A stretch of DNA of 64,000 bases from Loripinus fragilis (GCA_964019695.1 OZ026520.1:92756913-92820912), one strand, 5' to 3'; counted from the first letter of the stretch, positions 1 through 11,199 are shown. Made by a program: numbers and translations. Notes: a model not told the origin generated them from the sequence alone.

Positions 1-1100
1 TTTTGCCCTTATCACCATGCAGATAGCATCTTTTGTGCTCTCTAACTGCGACAATAAAGAGATACATGTAGCCACTTTGCATTCTGTTGAATATCTCTAT
101 GAATCGGGCCTCGTCGCGAGAAAACCTGTCTTCGGGGTTTCTGACAAAGCGAGTTTCAAACCAGTCTCATCAGCTACAGAAATTAGCTAGAAAATTGAAA
201 ATTCACCTGTAGCAAGTTTACTTATGGTATTTTACAAAAGCGAAAAACAAAGGCGCTGATCAGACTGCGCGGATGCGCAGGCTGGTCTGTGCCTGTGTTA
301 TTCGTAACACCTCGAAGACAGGTTTTCTCACGTCGAGGCCCAATCCATTAGACATAAAGGCTACTAACGCAACGGGTTATAGAGAATCAAATCGTTAAGC
401 TACAGATAACACCTTTTTTGCGCCAAGCCCTCGGTTTGTTGTAATGTACACACAATAAGCAACGATTGTACTAAATATGATTAGACGCAATCAAAAATGA
501 TAGAGGGTTCGCATTATTAGCCGTAATACAGCTTTTAAGTATACTGAGGGAAAAAAGTTTAGCAATATACTTTGGGGATTCACAGTTTAGAAGAAATAGG
601 ATTTTTAATTTCATAGTGTCAAAAATATATGTTGACAAACGTCCACGAGTACGATGTCATTAACGCGTTGACATTTCACATAATCTAAAGTCTGATTTTA
701 TGTCCCCCTTGCTAAAACAGCTTATCTGACAATAGTGCGAAATGTTTTCGACTAAAAGTTTCATTTTTCTGTCGAATGTTTAGATCTAAAAGTAAGAAAG
801 TGAAAAACGGTTTAAAACTGAATGTTATATTCACCATTTTCGTACAGATTTTAGTTGAAACTCGTATTTTTCCAAATTACCTCCCTTTCAATTGAATAAC
901 GTTTGAAATTAAAATGCTCAGCAGACCAAATCCTCACTATGAAGTCGGATTTTGCTTCTTTTGATCACTTTCGGGTAGCCATTAGGTCATTTTCAAACAA
1001 CTGGCATGTTTGCGAACCTGCCATTTAAAAAGATCTAATGCTTCATAGATCGCCCATGCGAAACCCCATTATAAATAATTGCTAAACTTTTTCCCCTCAG

Positions 1101-1347
1101 TATATATTTGAACTCAACAAATGCTTAAATGTAGCAGGATCAAGGAGTGTTTCTATTGCAGGATCAATGCTTGCGTCTTTAGGCGTTTTATGCTGTGCAA
1201 AGACAGGGGACATGACATTCAAGGAGAAATGTGGCTCATGTTGTACAGTATTTGGCATCGGTGTCCTACAACTTCTGCTGGTCGCCTGCTTTCTCATTGG
1301 CTGGGTCTGGAGCTGTATCTGGGGAATAACCTTCATTGGAATGTCAG
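1101..1347 (+). CDS. Internal exon of a membrane protein (TMEM272-like?), hydrophobic segments
   Basis: The exon is open throughout and ends at a TCAG|GTATAA donor (phase 1). A pyrimidine-rich acceptor ends at 1100; a second acceptor (TTCTATTGCAG) ends at 1161, so the true start may be 1162. The translation has a short hydrophobic stretch (GSMLASLGVLCC), a Cys-rich loop (EKCGSCC) and a strong transmembrane helix (VLQLLLVACFLIGWVW). It ends in MSG, and the phase-1 G joins the next exon (5433) to give MSGVNYYNVEEEEE. The 5' part of the gene lies before the window. The layout, with paired membrane segments and then a long cytoplasmic tail, recalls molluscan proteins annotated TMEM272-like, but I cannot confirm the family. 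The last 68 nt have been amplified as a tandem array in the downstream intron. Confidence 0.6.
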
Positions 1348-1353
1348 GTATAA

Positions 1354-1600
1354 TTTGAACCGCGGCATGAGATTACCAACAATTTGACTTTTTGACAAGT
1401 ATAGACTCAGACGAGCCTTTGCAGCCTCCTTTTAAGCTTAGAAACTCCAAATAATGTTCAGTCAGTAGTTTAACATTCAAAGAATATTCAAGCGACTAGC
1501 GAAGGCTCTGATCAGACTGCGCGTACGCGCAGGCTGGTCTTAGGCTTTGCTGGTCGCACATACCACATTGTTGGAAATCTCATGCACTGGCTCATTTAGT
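1354..1600. mobile_element. MITE family A, copy 1
   Basis: An imperfect palindromic element of about 245 bp. It starts like GAACCGCGGCATGAGAT and ends with the inverted form (GGAAATCTCATGCACTGGCTC). Its interior has the marker TGATCAGACTGCGCGTACGC and its complement. It begins about six bases inside the intron, right next to the donor of the 1101-1347 exon. Related copies are at 4139, 16950, 27822 (partial), 28969, 31288 and 40613. There is no coding capacity, so it is a non-autonomous DNA transposon. Confidence 0.8.
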
Positions 1601-1618
1601 TTTTAATGGTTACGTCCT

Positions 1619-3265
1619 GATCTGTATCTGGGCAATTTCTTTCATCGGAAAGTCAAGTATAAGCTGTTGGAAGGTCAAGTATAAGCTGTGTCTGGAGCAG
1701 TATCTTGGGGAAATATTTTCGTCAGATTTTTAGATATGACACAATTATTATAAGCTGAGTTGGCATATGTTCCCTGAGAACTACCTCCATCTATGTGTCA
1801 GGTATGTTTTTGATTTTACCACTAGTCGGTTCTGAGGGCTGTATCTGTGGTATCATCTCATCTAAACGTCTGGTATATCTTGCATTTCATTGGTTAGGTC
1901 TGAAACTGAATTAGTGGAATAATCTTCACCTAAATGCCAGAAAATGTCTTGTTTGAATGCTAGGTATGTCTTGGTATTGATTGGCTAAGCCTGACACTAT
2001 ATCTGTGGAAAAACTCTTCTTCTAAATATCAGATATGCCTTGTCTTTCATTGGCTAAGTCTGGAACTGTATCTGTGGCATAATCCTCATCTAAATATCAG
2101 GTATGTCTTACTTTTCATTCTATATCTGAAACTGCATCCATGGAATAATCTTTATATGAATTCAGGTATGTCTTGTTTTTCATTGGCTAAGTCTGGAATT
2201 GTATCTGTGGAATAATCTTCATATAAATGTCAGGTATTTCTTGTTTTTCATTGGCTAGGTCTAGATCTGTATCTGTAGAATTATCTTCAACTAAATATCA
2301 GATATGTCTTGTTTTTCATTGGCTAGGTCTAGATCTGTATCTGTCGAATAATCTTCAACTAAATATCATGTATGTCTTGTTTTTCATTGGCTAGGTCTAG
2401 ATCTGTATCTGTCGAATAATCTTCAACTAAATATCATGTATGTCATGTTTTTCATTGGCTAGGTCTAGATCTGTATCTGCAGAATAATCTTCAACTAAAT
2501 ATCATGTATGTCATGTTTTTCATTGGCAAGGTCTAGATCTGTATCTGCAGAATAATCTTCAACTAAATATCATGTATGTCATGTTTTTCATTGGCTAGGT
2601 CTAGATCTGTATCTGCAGAATAATCTTCAACTAAATATCATGTATGTCATGTTTTACATTGGCTAGGTCTGGCACTGTATCTGTGGAATAATCCTCATCT
2701 AAATATCAAGTATGTCTTGTTTTACATTGGCTAGGTCTGGCACTGTGTCCATGGAATAATCCTCATCTAAATATCAGGTATGTCTTGTTTTACATTGGCT
2801 AGCTCTGGAACTGTATCTGTGGCATAATCTTCATCTAAATATCAGATATGTTTTGTTTTTCATTGGCTTAGTCTGGAACTGTAACTGTTGAATAGTCTTT
2901 ATCTTAATATCAGGTATATCTTACTTTTCATTGGCTAAATCTGAACCTGTAACTGTTGAATAACCTTTATCTTAATATCAGGTATATCTTACTTTTCATT
3001 GGCTAAATCTGAACCTGTAACTGTTGAATAACCTTTATCTTAATATCAGGTATATCTAACTTTTCATTGGCTAAATCTGAACCTGTAACTGTTGAATAAT
3101 CTTTATCTTAATATCAGGTATATCTTACTTTTCATTGGGTAAATCTGAACCTGTAACTGTTGAATAATCTTTATCTTAATATCAGGTATATCTAACTTTT
3201 CATTGGCTAAATCTGAACCTGTAACTGTTGAATAATCTTTATCTTAATATCAGGTATATCTCATT
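1619..3265 (+). repeat. 68-bp tandem array derived from the upstream exon end and splice donor
   Basis: About 22-24 units, degenerate at the left and regular from about 2180. The marker GGCT recurs at 2321, 2389, 2457, 2593 (2525 is mutated), 2661, 2729, 2797, 2865, 2933, 3001, 3069 and 3205, exactly 68 bp apart. Each unit reads like TTTTCATTGGCTAGGTCT, then CTGTATCTGTGGAATAATC, then AAATATCAGGTATGTC. That aligns without gaps to 1280-1350 of the exon, covering the transmembrane codons and the TCAG|GTAT donor. Unit length is not a multiple of three. Many units keep a consensus-like donor (CAG|GTATGT or CAG|GTATAT). Confidence 0.9.
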
Positions 3266-3399
3266 TTTCAATGATCTTCATTTGAAAATAAGACATACTT
3301 TTTTAGCTTTAAAAGAGTGGGATATAGCATGAATATTATACGGCAGTCTGGATGCCTAGTGATAAACCCAAACACGGCACATAGACCTGCCTTCCTCTT

Positions 3400-3690
3400 A
3401 AGTAACGCGACGGTGGGTAAGGCCTTAGACTCAATGTCGACCCTGACCTAGAACAACATCGGTGGGCCAGAGCCTGATGTTTGTCTTTGACATGGCCACT
3501 CGTTGCTCAACTACTTTTTTCTTTAGCTCTGACTGTCCGTGAGTTCAGAGCCCTTATTTGTTTTGTCACAGTATGTTAACTGAGTTCATTGCTTTCATGT
3601 GATGATCAATCAGAGGAGCTAGAAAGCCTCAACAAATTAATGATTTTACAACAGCAGGGTCTATGGTGAAGATTTGACTTATTCAGTGCG
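3400..3690 (+). repeat. Interspersed repeat family E, degenerate copy
   Basis: Contains the family landmarks GGTGGGCC, TTTAGCTCTGACTGTCCGTG, CATGTGATGATCAAT and AACAGCAG...GAAGATTTG, which match better copies at 34490 and 52731. No coding capacity was seen. Confidence 0.55.
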
Positions 3691-3714
3691 CCATCACCGA
3701 AAAAAACAACAATC

Positions 3715-4065
3715 TAATACAATTAATTTATCATATGACGTCGCGTCTGGGAGTGAAATAACGCCATGCAATAAAATCTATAAACCACTAGTGGTTTATC
3801 GATTTACGGGAAACGTTATGACGTCCATAACAACGTTGCGTACATAATGACAATGTTATAACGCGTTACCGTCAGCAATGAAACTTCAAAGATATCTTAA
3901 TGTCATATGATAAATAGAATCTAACATTCGTGCTCTTGTATTATTGAATTTATTAAACTCGTTGCGAAAAAGAGATAAAATGCTCGGCAAGCCTCGCATT
4001 TTATCTCTTTTTCCCCAACTCGTTTAATAAATTCAATAAAACATGAGCACTCATGTAAGATCCTT
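3715..4065. mobile_element. MITE family G, palindromic
   Basis: The right half is a clear inverted repeat. TGAATTTATTAAACTCGTTG and AGATAAAATG...CATTTTATCT mirror each other around 3985, followed by CTCGTTTAATAAATTC. Flanking parts contain CGTCCATAACAACGTTG and TCATATGA. Related copies are at 15041-15430 and about 19570-19925, with a fragment near 42690-42770. Confidence 0.65.
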
Positions 4066-4138
4066 TATATTACGAAACAAAATACACGGATAGTCAGATC
4101 TGAAGGAAATCTCTTTCTTTGAAATAAAGGTCTTATAT

Positions 4139-4384
4139 TTGAGCCGCGGCATGAGATTTCCAACAATTTGACAATTCGACAAGTGTAGACTTGGACGAGC
4201 CTCTGCAGCCTCCTTTTAAGCTTAAAAACTCCAAATGGTGTTCAGTCAGTAGCTTAACAATAATAGAATTCTCAAGCGACAAGCAAAGGCTTTGATCAGA
4301 CTGCGCGTATGCGCAGGCTGATCTGAGGCTTTGCTGGTCGTACATACCACATTGTTGGAAATCTCATGCACTGGCTCATTTTGT
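4139..4384. mobile_element. MITE family A, copy 2
   Basis: Starts TTGAGCCGCGGCATGAGAT and ends with the inverted form (AAATCTCATGCACTGGCTCA). Its interior carries GATCAGACTGCGCGTATGCG. It lies in the intron between the two membrane-protein exons, inverted relative to the 16950/31288 orientation. Confidence 0.85.
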
Positions 4385-4451
4385 CTGGGCATCTTATTGC
4401 TCTACCTAAGTACATTAACTACATTGTGCATGTGAGCAGCAAATGGAAATA

Positions 4452-4640
4452 GAGTGCAGTGGCTCAGTGGTAGAGTGTTTGACTCGAGACCGAGGGGCCG
4501 CCGGTTCGAGCCTCTACGGCGTCACTGCGTTGTGTCCTTGAGCAAGAAATTAATCTTAGCTTAGTACTGGGTCAACCCAGGAAAACCCGTCCCTTTATAA
4601 CTGAAAGATTGTTGATGGGGCGTTAAGAATCAAATCAAAC
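4452..4640 (+). mobile_element. tRNA-derived SINE, copy 1
   Basis: The head has RNA polymerase III promoter boxes: an A box in TGGCTCAGTGGTAGAG and a B box in GGTTCGAGCC. A conserved body follows (CACTGCGTTGTGTCCTTGAG, CAACCCAGGAAAACCCGTCC), then an AATCAAATCAAACAAA tail. A second copy at 58401 has the same body. The head does not fold with a paired acceptor stem, so it is not a functional tRNA gene. Confidence 0.85.
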
Positions 4641-5090
4641 AAATTAAGCAAACAAGAAACATAATGGTAAATGCAGTACTATTTATAATTAAAGAGAATC
4701 ACAGTTTTCGGCGGTAGAATAAACAAACTGATAAAAACAAATATTTTAAAATGCATATTTTAATCAAAGCAAGAAACTATAGATGTGAGTGACATCTTTG
4801 AACTAGTGGACCAACGAACATAGTCAGAGAATGCTTACACAGTTTAGAATTTGAAAACGTGATATGTTGTATTAACTATTTTCTTGCTAGCGTCAACTTT
4901 TGTCGTCTGCTGATAACCTTTGCCAAGAATTTGGACCCATATCAAAATTATGTCGGTATTGATATCGATCCAAGCCGTTTGACACTCTGATAGTTTTCCT
5001 TAAGTATTTTTTCTTTTAGCTAATATTGAAAACAGTCCTTAGTCAAGAATTAAATGACTTGAAAAAGTGTCCAGCATGCATACTCTACTA

Positions 5091-5369
5091 CAGTAAAACC
5101 TGTGTAAAACGACCACTCAAAATAGACAAAACAAAGGTCTTAATGACAAAGTTCTGGTAGCTTAATGAAGGTCGAAAGTATTGCAGAATGCTCCTTTCTG
5201 CAATACTGTTGACCTGCATTAAGCGCATCTTCACAAGCGAAGGTTTCACCGGGATATACCATTAGTTAATCGCAACCCTTGATAGAACAAGATGCATTAA
5301 GCGATAATCGGTCTTTAAACCCATTTTTTTGTCCTTTTGAGAGTGGCCGTATTACACAGGTTTTACTGC
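5091..5369. mobile_element. MITE family I (terminal inverted repeats CAGTAAAACCTGTGTAAAAC)
   Basis: The left end CAGTAAAACCTGTGTAAAAC and right end GGCCGTATTACACAGGTTTTACTG are inverted repeats. An internal hairpin is formed by GTATTGCAGAATGC and GCAATACTG. A second copy is at 22660-22850 and a fragment at about 51680-51780. Confidence 0.85.
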
Positions 5370-5432
5370 TTACTCTATACACTGAATAATAATTGTGCTG
5401 ATTAGACTACAACATTGATCATTTCTCCGCAG

Positions 5433-5974
5433 TTAATTACTACAACGTTGAAGAAGAGGAAGAGGACGATGCCAATATGCCTGCCTGGGAACGAAACTTG
5501 CGTGGGCGAACTCCACTTCCGGTTCCGCAGATCGTATCTACACAGCCATATCCGGGAATTGGCTACGATGATCTTCGTCGAGAGCATGAACGACGCCGAA
5601 GGCTTCGTCAAGAACGCCAACGAAGACCTAGATCAAGGCTTTCACAAATTACTTCTAATTTCATTTACCCAATGCGGGCACCATCCAACATGGCCTATCA
5701 CTCTCCCCCACCACCTTATGAAGAATCAACCACGGATGCGCCAAGTTATCAATCGTTGGATGCAATGGCATCTAGTCGTGAGGAAACGAGACGCAGTGTA
5801 AATACCGGAAATGACGATAGATCACGGACCACACAGCTGCAGACGAATGAACAGTTTAGACCAAGGGTAAGAAATTGGGCAAGGGGATATAATGCCTCGT
5901 GCCTGTACAGTTCTCTACCTAATACTAGCGCCTGGTATATAAAACGCATAGGGGTCATTTACGTGTACAGGTAG
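5433..5974 (+). CDS. C-terminal tail exon of the membrane protein, with PPxY motif
   Basis: The acceptor TTTCTCCGCAG ends at 5432. The exon starts in the phase that completes codon G|TT from the exon ending at 1347. The tail runs acidic (NVEEEEEDD), proline/tyrosine-containing (PYPGIGYDD), strongly basic (RREHERRRRLRQERQRRPR), then a WW-domain-binding type motif SPPPPYEES and a Ser/Thr-rich end. Such PPxY tails commonly recruit Nedd4-type ubiquitin ligases, which is inference here. The open frame stops at 5972-5974. An AAGG|GTAAGA sequence at 5866/5867 is a good phase-0 donor, so the last ~36 codons may be intronic and a further exon may exist. No convincing next exon was found. Confidence 0.6.
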
Positions 5975-6034
5975 TTTGTTTTCTGTATCAATCCCAACAA
6001 GAACATGACGTCGAAGCAACAGCAACGTCGTATC

Positions 6035-6068
6035 ACGTCGATGCGACGTAATTACGTCGCATCGACGT
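6035..6068. repeat. 34-bp perfect palindrome rich in ACGT cores
   Basis: Reads ACGTCGATGCGACGTAA followed directly by its exact reverse complement, with no loop. It lies 60 bp after the stop of the tail ORF. Similarity extends a few bases further on each side with a one-base bulge (TATC / TGATA). Confidence 0.9.
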
Positions 6069-6821
6069 TGATAGAATGTTGTGTTAAGGTTAGGTGCCTA
6101 CTGGGATGTGTATAACCTTGTTATTCCGTCAAAAGATATCTGGAGAAATACTTCAGCTTGGATCTCTATAAAAAATTGATTATGACAAATTGTATTGTAT
6201 AAGAGAGAATAAGCCTCCTGCTGCTTACCATTTCATCCCTACTGTTTATCTGTTTTAATGCCCCCAAAGGAACTTTGGGAGGCATATAGTACAGTTAATG
6301 GCCCAGTTTCGAATCTTTCCCAGTTCCGAATCACGTTATAGTTTCGTTGCAAACTACACATCAGCGGTAAAATTTAAAATACATATTTTGGTTTTGTTTA
6401 GTTGTATAATTATCCCTCTGTAGTTGAGTGAAAGCAAATATCTATAAGTTACCCGCTTGGTGAAAATAATTACAATTTTTCCCCATGACCACGTTTATGA
6501 AGGTATATTTTCACACGTGTCAGTATCTGTTCACTGCATATTTCCAAAAAATGCTTTCGTTTGAAATGCATTTTTATAAAACTTTCGGTTTCAGCATGTT
6601 TTCCAACAGTCATTAAAATACATCCAAGAAAAGAACGGACCTTTTATCCTGTTTTTGGTTCCATGATAGCCGTGTAACCATTGTCACTTTTTGGCCCGGT
6701 TTCGAATCGTGTAAACACAAGTTTATTTCACGTCCGTCACATAACAATAACGTACACGCGCTCAGCTGTTTGTACAACATAGAAGTCAAAATTAAGTGAA
6801 AAAGTATCAAGGGCACCATAT

Positions 6822-6859
<38 letters not shown>
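6822..6859. repeat. (CT)n microsatellite
   Basis: About 19 CT dinucleotides, immediately before MITE family F copy 1. Confidence 0.95.
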
Positions 6860-6861
<2 letters not shown>

Positions 6862-6863
<2 letters not shown>

Positions 6864-7116
6864 GACGCGGATCCAGAAAGTTTTGACTCTGACAACGTTT
6901 TTATATTTCATGCCGTTTTAGTTGACGAGGGGAGAGGATAGCGGGCCGATGACGGCCCGCCAGCAAAACTCCATTTGATGGCCCTGGTAGCTCTAGAGAG
7001 CATTTGTGTGAAAAGTCTGCATCTTGGGGGTATAGCTATGGGACTTTACAGGGATTGAATGGGGGGGGGGGGGGGGGCTCTGTGCCCCCAGTCTTCCCTG
7101 GATCCGCGTATGCATG
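6862..7116. mobile_element. MITE family F, copy 1
   Basis: Ends are ACGCGGATCCAGAAAGTTTT and the inverted CTGGATCCGCGTATGC. An internal GGGCCGATGACGGCCCGCC hairpin core is followed by GGTAGCTCT. A G17 run (7061-7077) lies in the right arm. At least eight relatives lie in the window (7440, 8570, 13690, 22137, 32484, 39798, 41228, 57548). Confidence 0.8.
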
Positions 7117-7134
7117 AGGATTATGCCTTTGTGT

Positions 7135-7300
7135 GTCTGTTAAATATCTCTGTCTGTCTGTCTGTCTATCTGTATGTCTGTCTATCAGTCTGTCTGTCTA
7201 TCTAAGTCTCTCTTTTAATGTATATGCCTGTCTGTCTGCATGGCTCTCTTCCCCCCCCCCTCTCCCTCTGTCTCTCTGTCTCTCTGTCTCTCTCCCCGCA
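7135..7300. repeat. Pyrimidine-rich (TCTG/TCTC)n low-complexity tract
   Basis: Runs of TCTGTCTGTCTGTCTAT followed by CCCCCC and CTCTGTCTCTCTG. There is no other content. Confidence 0.85.
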
Positions 7301-7439
7301 TAGGTGTTGTAGACCAGGAATCCCGAGCTCGATACCGGGCAATTCAAGTTTTTAGTTGGGACTCTAAATCCGTCCCTTTTCCAATTAGCTGGTAGAGGCC
7401 CATTATCCTATTTATGCATCATATATTCGTAACCACTAC

Positions 7440-7740
7440 ATGCGCGGTTCCAGAAAGTTTTGCCACAGGAGGGTCCAACCTTGAGAACGTTTTTTTTTAG
7501 TTTGATGGAGGAGGAATTATCATAATACCACTATTAGCGGGCCATCCTCGGCCCGCCAGCAAAACGCCATTTAAATGGCGTTTTGCTGCCGTGCCGATTA
7601 TGGCTTAAAATTGAAAGCTGGCTTGGTAGCTTTACGATTTTAAGGGGATCGGGACCAGTATTGCTAAAAAACCCTATATTTTTGTGATTTTCGAGGGGGG
7701 ATCCGGACCCCCTGTCCCCCCTCCAGATCCGCACATGCAC
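7440..7740. mobile_element. MITE family F, copy 2
   Basis: Starts CATGCGCGGTTCCAGAAAG and ends CCAGATCCGCACATG. The central palindrome is GCAAAACGCCATTT / AAATGGCGTTTTGC, flanked by GGGCCATCCTCGGCCCGCC. Confidence 0.85.
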
Positions 7741-8022
7741 TGACTCCTCCTATGAGTAAAAGTAGGGCTAACGTCTTGTTGATTTTCCAGTGCCCTGATA
7801 TATGCCTCACTCCATCACAAGTGGACATACTTGTGTCGGATGATTCCCTTGCTTTTTGCCCAACTATGTATAACAGTGTTTACTTGGGTAGAGACCAGAG
7901 TCAAATCAGAATTAAGAGTGGGGTTGGTACCGTTAAAGATGTTGAATCTCTCCAGTTTTCTTTTTACTGGCGCAGATTTCGTCGATCGTCGTTTTAAATG
8001 TTAAAAACCTGGCCTTTACCCC

Positions 8023-8133
<111 letters not shown>

Positions 8134-8569
8134 TTGTTGTTTGGGGTCAAGACGTTATAACCATTTGAACATCTATTATGACCCCGCTATCGGCTACAGT
8201 ATCGTGTGTCGACCGCCCGCGGTGTTGGAGGTGGGGCAGTGGTTACAAATGCATTTTACTCGCACAACGCGTGTTGGTATATGTGTGCGTTATGTATCAA
8301 CGGAAATGAGCACAGACGTTAAATAAAATGTCACAAAAATAGAAAAAAAATACTCTAAAAAGTGAATGTTAGTGTCTGTATCACTAAGCGATGCGTTAAA
8401 TGACAGACAGTGCAGATCCTGATAAGAACGCGCCTCTAGCAGCTACCTGGTCTACTTCAACTCTTCACTGTCTCATAGACCTGTAAACTTTTCGATCATT
8501 AGCCAGGGTGTATAATCGGGAGTATTACTTGCATGTGGTAAAAATATTCATAGTCTTAGGACATTTATT

Positions 8570-8765
8570 CATGCGCGGATCCACAGGAGTGAGTACTGAG
8601 GGTCCGGACCACCCCTCCCGCATGGAAAGCACAAAGATGTGGATTATCTTATGATTACTGGTTGAAAAAGTACAAAGCTACCCATGACTTGTCATCATCG
8701 GACCGCTAGCGAGGCGCCATTTATATGACGTTTCGCTGGCGGGCCGATGGTTGCCCGTTTTGGTT
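8570..8765. mobile_element. MITE family F, partial copy 3
   Basis: Contains CATGCGCGGATCCACAGGAG and, further on, GCGAGGCGCCATTTATATGACGTTTCGC and GGCGGGCCGATGG (each part shorter in the family consensus). The right end is missing. Confidence 0.6.
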
Positions 8766-9139
8766 GCTCTCTGTGTCCGTGCAAGTTTAGTGCAAAGAAT
8801 ACGGTAAAATAATGCGTCAAACTCGTCATTGGAAGTAGTGAATAAGCCAACAATGTCATATCCTTAATGCAACTGTACTACTAAAGGTAATTTCTTAGAA
8901 TTTCTAAAGTGATTCGAAAGTGGACAAATGACCCGCAACTAGGCCAATTGGCGGCCTACTTCAAAGCCGTGGTTTGGCACATAGTAGAGTCCGAATGCTA
9001 CAAATTGAGGTTCATTATTTAGGGGAATGATAGTGCTTTGTAATAGTAAAACCAAAATCTTATTTACTCAGAGCAACTTTTTGGAATACGCCTTGAAGTA
9101 AAAGTGATTCGGAACTGGGCCATTAACTGTAATCGCACT

Positions 9140-10260
9140 GTCCGTCCGTCCCGCTTTGTGTCTGGTGCATATCTCCTATATTCTTTAAGGTATATATTCC
9201 AAATTTAATGTGTGGATGCATCTTGGAATGGCGGAGTGTCGCGTACCATTTTCGGGTCACTGTGACCTTGACCTCTGACCTAGTTTTTAGAATAATCGTG
9301 TCCAGAGCATATCTCTTTTATTATTTGAGGTAGGAATTTCAAATTTGGTGTGTGGATGCATCTTGAGATGACAAAGTGTCGTGTACCATAATTAGGTCAC
9401 TTTGACATTGAACTTGACCTCTGACCTTGTTTCTAGAAACTGCATTGAGTCTGGGTCATATCTCCTATATTCTTTGAGATAGGAATTCCAAATTTGGTGT
9501 GTAAATGCATATTGGGATGATAGAGTGTCATTTATCATTTTCGGGTCACTGTGATCCTAATCTCTGACCTAGTTTTAAGAATTTTTGTGTACGGAGCATA
9601 TATTTTATATTATTTGAGGTAGGAATTCCAAATTTGGTGTGTATATGCATCTTGGGATGGCGGAGTGTGGCATACCATTTTCGGGTCACTGTGACCTTGA
9701 CCGCTGATCTAGTTTTGATAATGATTGTGTCAGGAGCATATCTCTTGTACTATTTGAGATAGGAATCCCAAATTTGGTGTGTGAATGCATCTTTGGATAA
9801 TGGAGTGTCTTGTACCATTTACGGGTCACTGTGACATTGACCTCTGACCTAGTTTTTAGAAAAATCGTGTCAGGAGCATATCTCTTATATTATTAAAGGT
9901 AGGAATCCCAAATTTGGTGTGTTGATGCAACTTTTAATGGCGGAGTGTCACATACCATTTTTGGGTCACTTTGACCTTGACAGCTGACTTAGTTTGTAGA
10001 ATAATCGCATCCAGAACATATCTCTTATATTATTTGAGATGGGAATCCCAATTTGCTGTATGGATACATCTTTGGATGCTGATGTGTCGCATACAATTTT
10101 TATGTCACTGTGATCTTTACCTATGACCTAGTTTCTAGAATAATCGTGTCTGGAGCAAGCATATCTCCTATATTATTTAATGTAGGAATTGACTTCTGGC
10201 CTCATTTCTAGTGTTTTCGTGTCTGGAGCATATCTCCTATATATCAGTTAACTTTCCTTA
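9140..10260 (+). repeat. ~142-bp tandem array carrying repeated TGACCT half-sites
   Basis: About seven to eight diverged units. GGGTCACTGTGACCTTGACC recurs near 9254, 9396, 9541, 9683, 9823, 9965 and 10107, about 142 bp apart. Each unit also has GAGCATATCTCTTATATTAT and TAGGAATTCCAAATTTGGTG. The conserved core TGACCTTGACCTCTGACCT holds three consecutive nuclear-receptor-type hexamers (AGGTCA on the minus strand). Confidence 0.9.
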
Positions 10261-10439
10261 AATGTGTCTTATGCTAGACTAATTCCTTTGGGGACATTCG
10301 TCACGTTACTGTGACATTTCTTGTTATTTGTTCTTTTCCACATTTTCCATCAAATACGTCTCTGTAACGGTCTACATTCCTGGTTATGAACACAATCACG
10401 ATTTATAGCTGTGGTTTTCTACGGTGGATCAGGCCATAA

Positions 10440-10960
10440 ACCCAATGGTAATCTTTATCTAAATTTCGTTAGCTCTGACTATCTGTGAGTCATGAGCATT
10501 TTTCTTTGTTTCCTCATACTAATATCATATGAATATGCTGTGCTGATACATTGCATAAGCCTCCATGCGAGCTAAACATTTTTGTGTTTTATCTACAACA
10601 GAATCTATGCCAAATATTTGGTGCCAGTAAACTGCATTTAAACCACCACTAGCTTCCGCTGCTGTCCGCTTTAAAGTGATGGTTTTGTTGTTGATTCATT
10701 GTTTATTGTTGCCTTCATTGTGTGTTGGTGTTTTGTGTTTCGTTCTTGTTTGGTTGTGCAAAACTTAATGTCCTTTCTACATGTTTATTTGCAAACATCT
10801 CACTGAGGAAGAGTGAACTGGTTTCTTTATTTTAATTATCATCTTGCTGTCTTGTGGCTGTTAGCATTCTGTGTCTCTTCCGGTGCCATGGGTAGATTGC
10901 AACGTGTTATAGTAGCATTTCTCTGGAATGCTCTATCTAGGATAATGATTATTTTAATGT
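10440..10960 (+). repeat. Interspersed repeat family E, degenerate copy
   Basis: Landmarks are TTAGCTCTGACTATCTGTGA, CCTCCATGCGAGCTAAACAT, TTTGGTGCCAGTAAACTGCA and ATCTCACTGAGGAAGAGTGA. The order matches the copies at 34490 and 52731. Confidence 0.6.
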
Positions 10961-10982
10961 TTGGCATTCCAAGTACATGCAT

Positions 10983-11196
10983 TACTGTGAATTCGGAGAT
11001 TTTTGCGAGGGTTTTGTTTTCGAGATGCGAAGTTTTGTGAAAATAAACCTTTGGGAAATGGTGAAATCACTCTGGCGTTCACTGATGTAGGTAAATCATG
11101 CCCTAGTTGCGAATTTGAATGTCCCAAAATCAATATGTCTTTTACTTTGATTCGCAAAAAATACACTTCTTGCGAAAAAATTTGAATTTTTAGTAT
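10983..11196. mobile_element. MITE family B, degenerate copy
   Basis: Left end TACTGTGAATTCGGAGATTT. Body GGGAAATGGTGAAATCACTC and GATGTAGGTAAATCATG. The right end is decayed (TTTGAATTTTTAGTA). It aligns along its length with the intact copy at 17823. Confidence 0.7.
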
Positions 11197-11199
11197 TGT

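Noticed and set aside
1800..3265. CRISPR array
   Set aside because: The repeats are contiguous with no spacers, derive from an exon, and the genome is eukaryotic.
4452..4525. Functional tRNA gene
   Set aside because: A and B boxes are present, but the acceptor stem does not pair and a SINE body and tail follow; a second copy shares that body.
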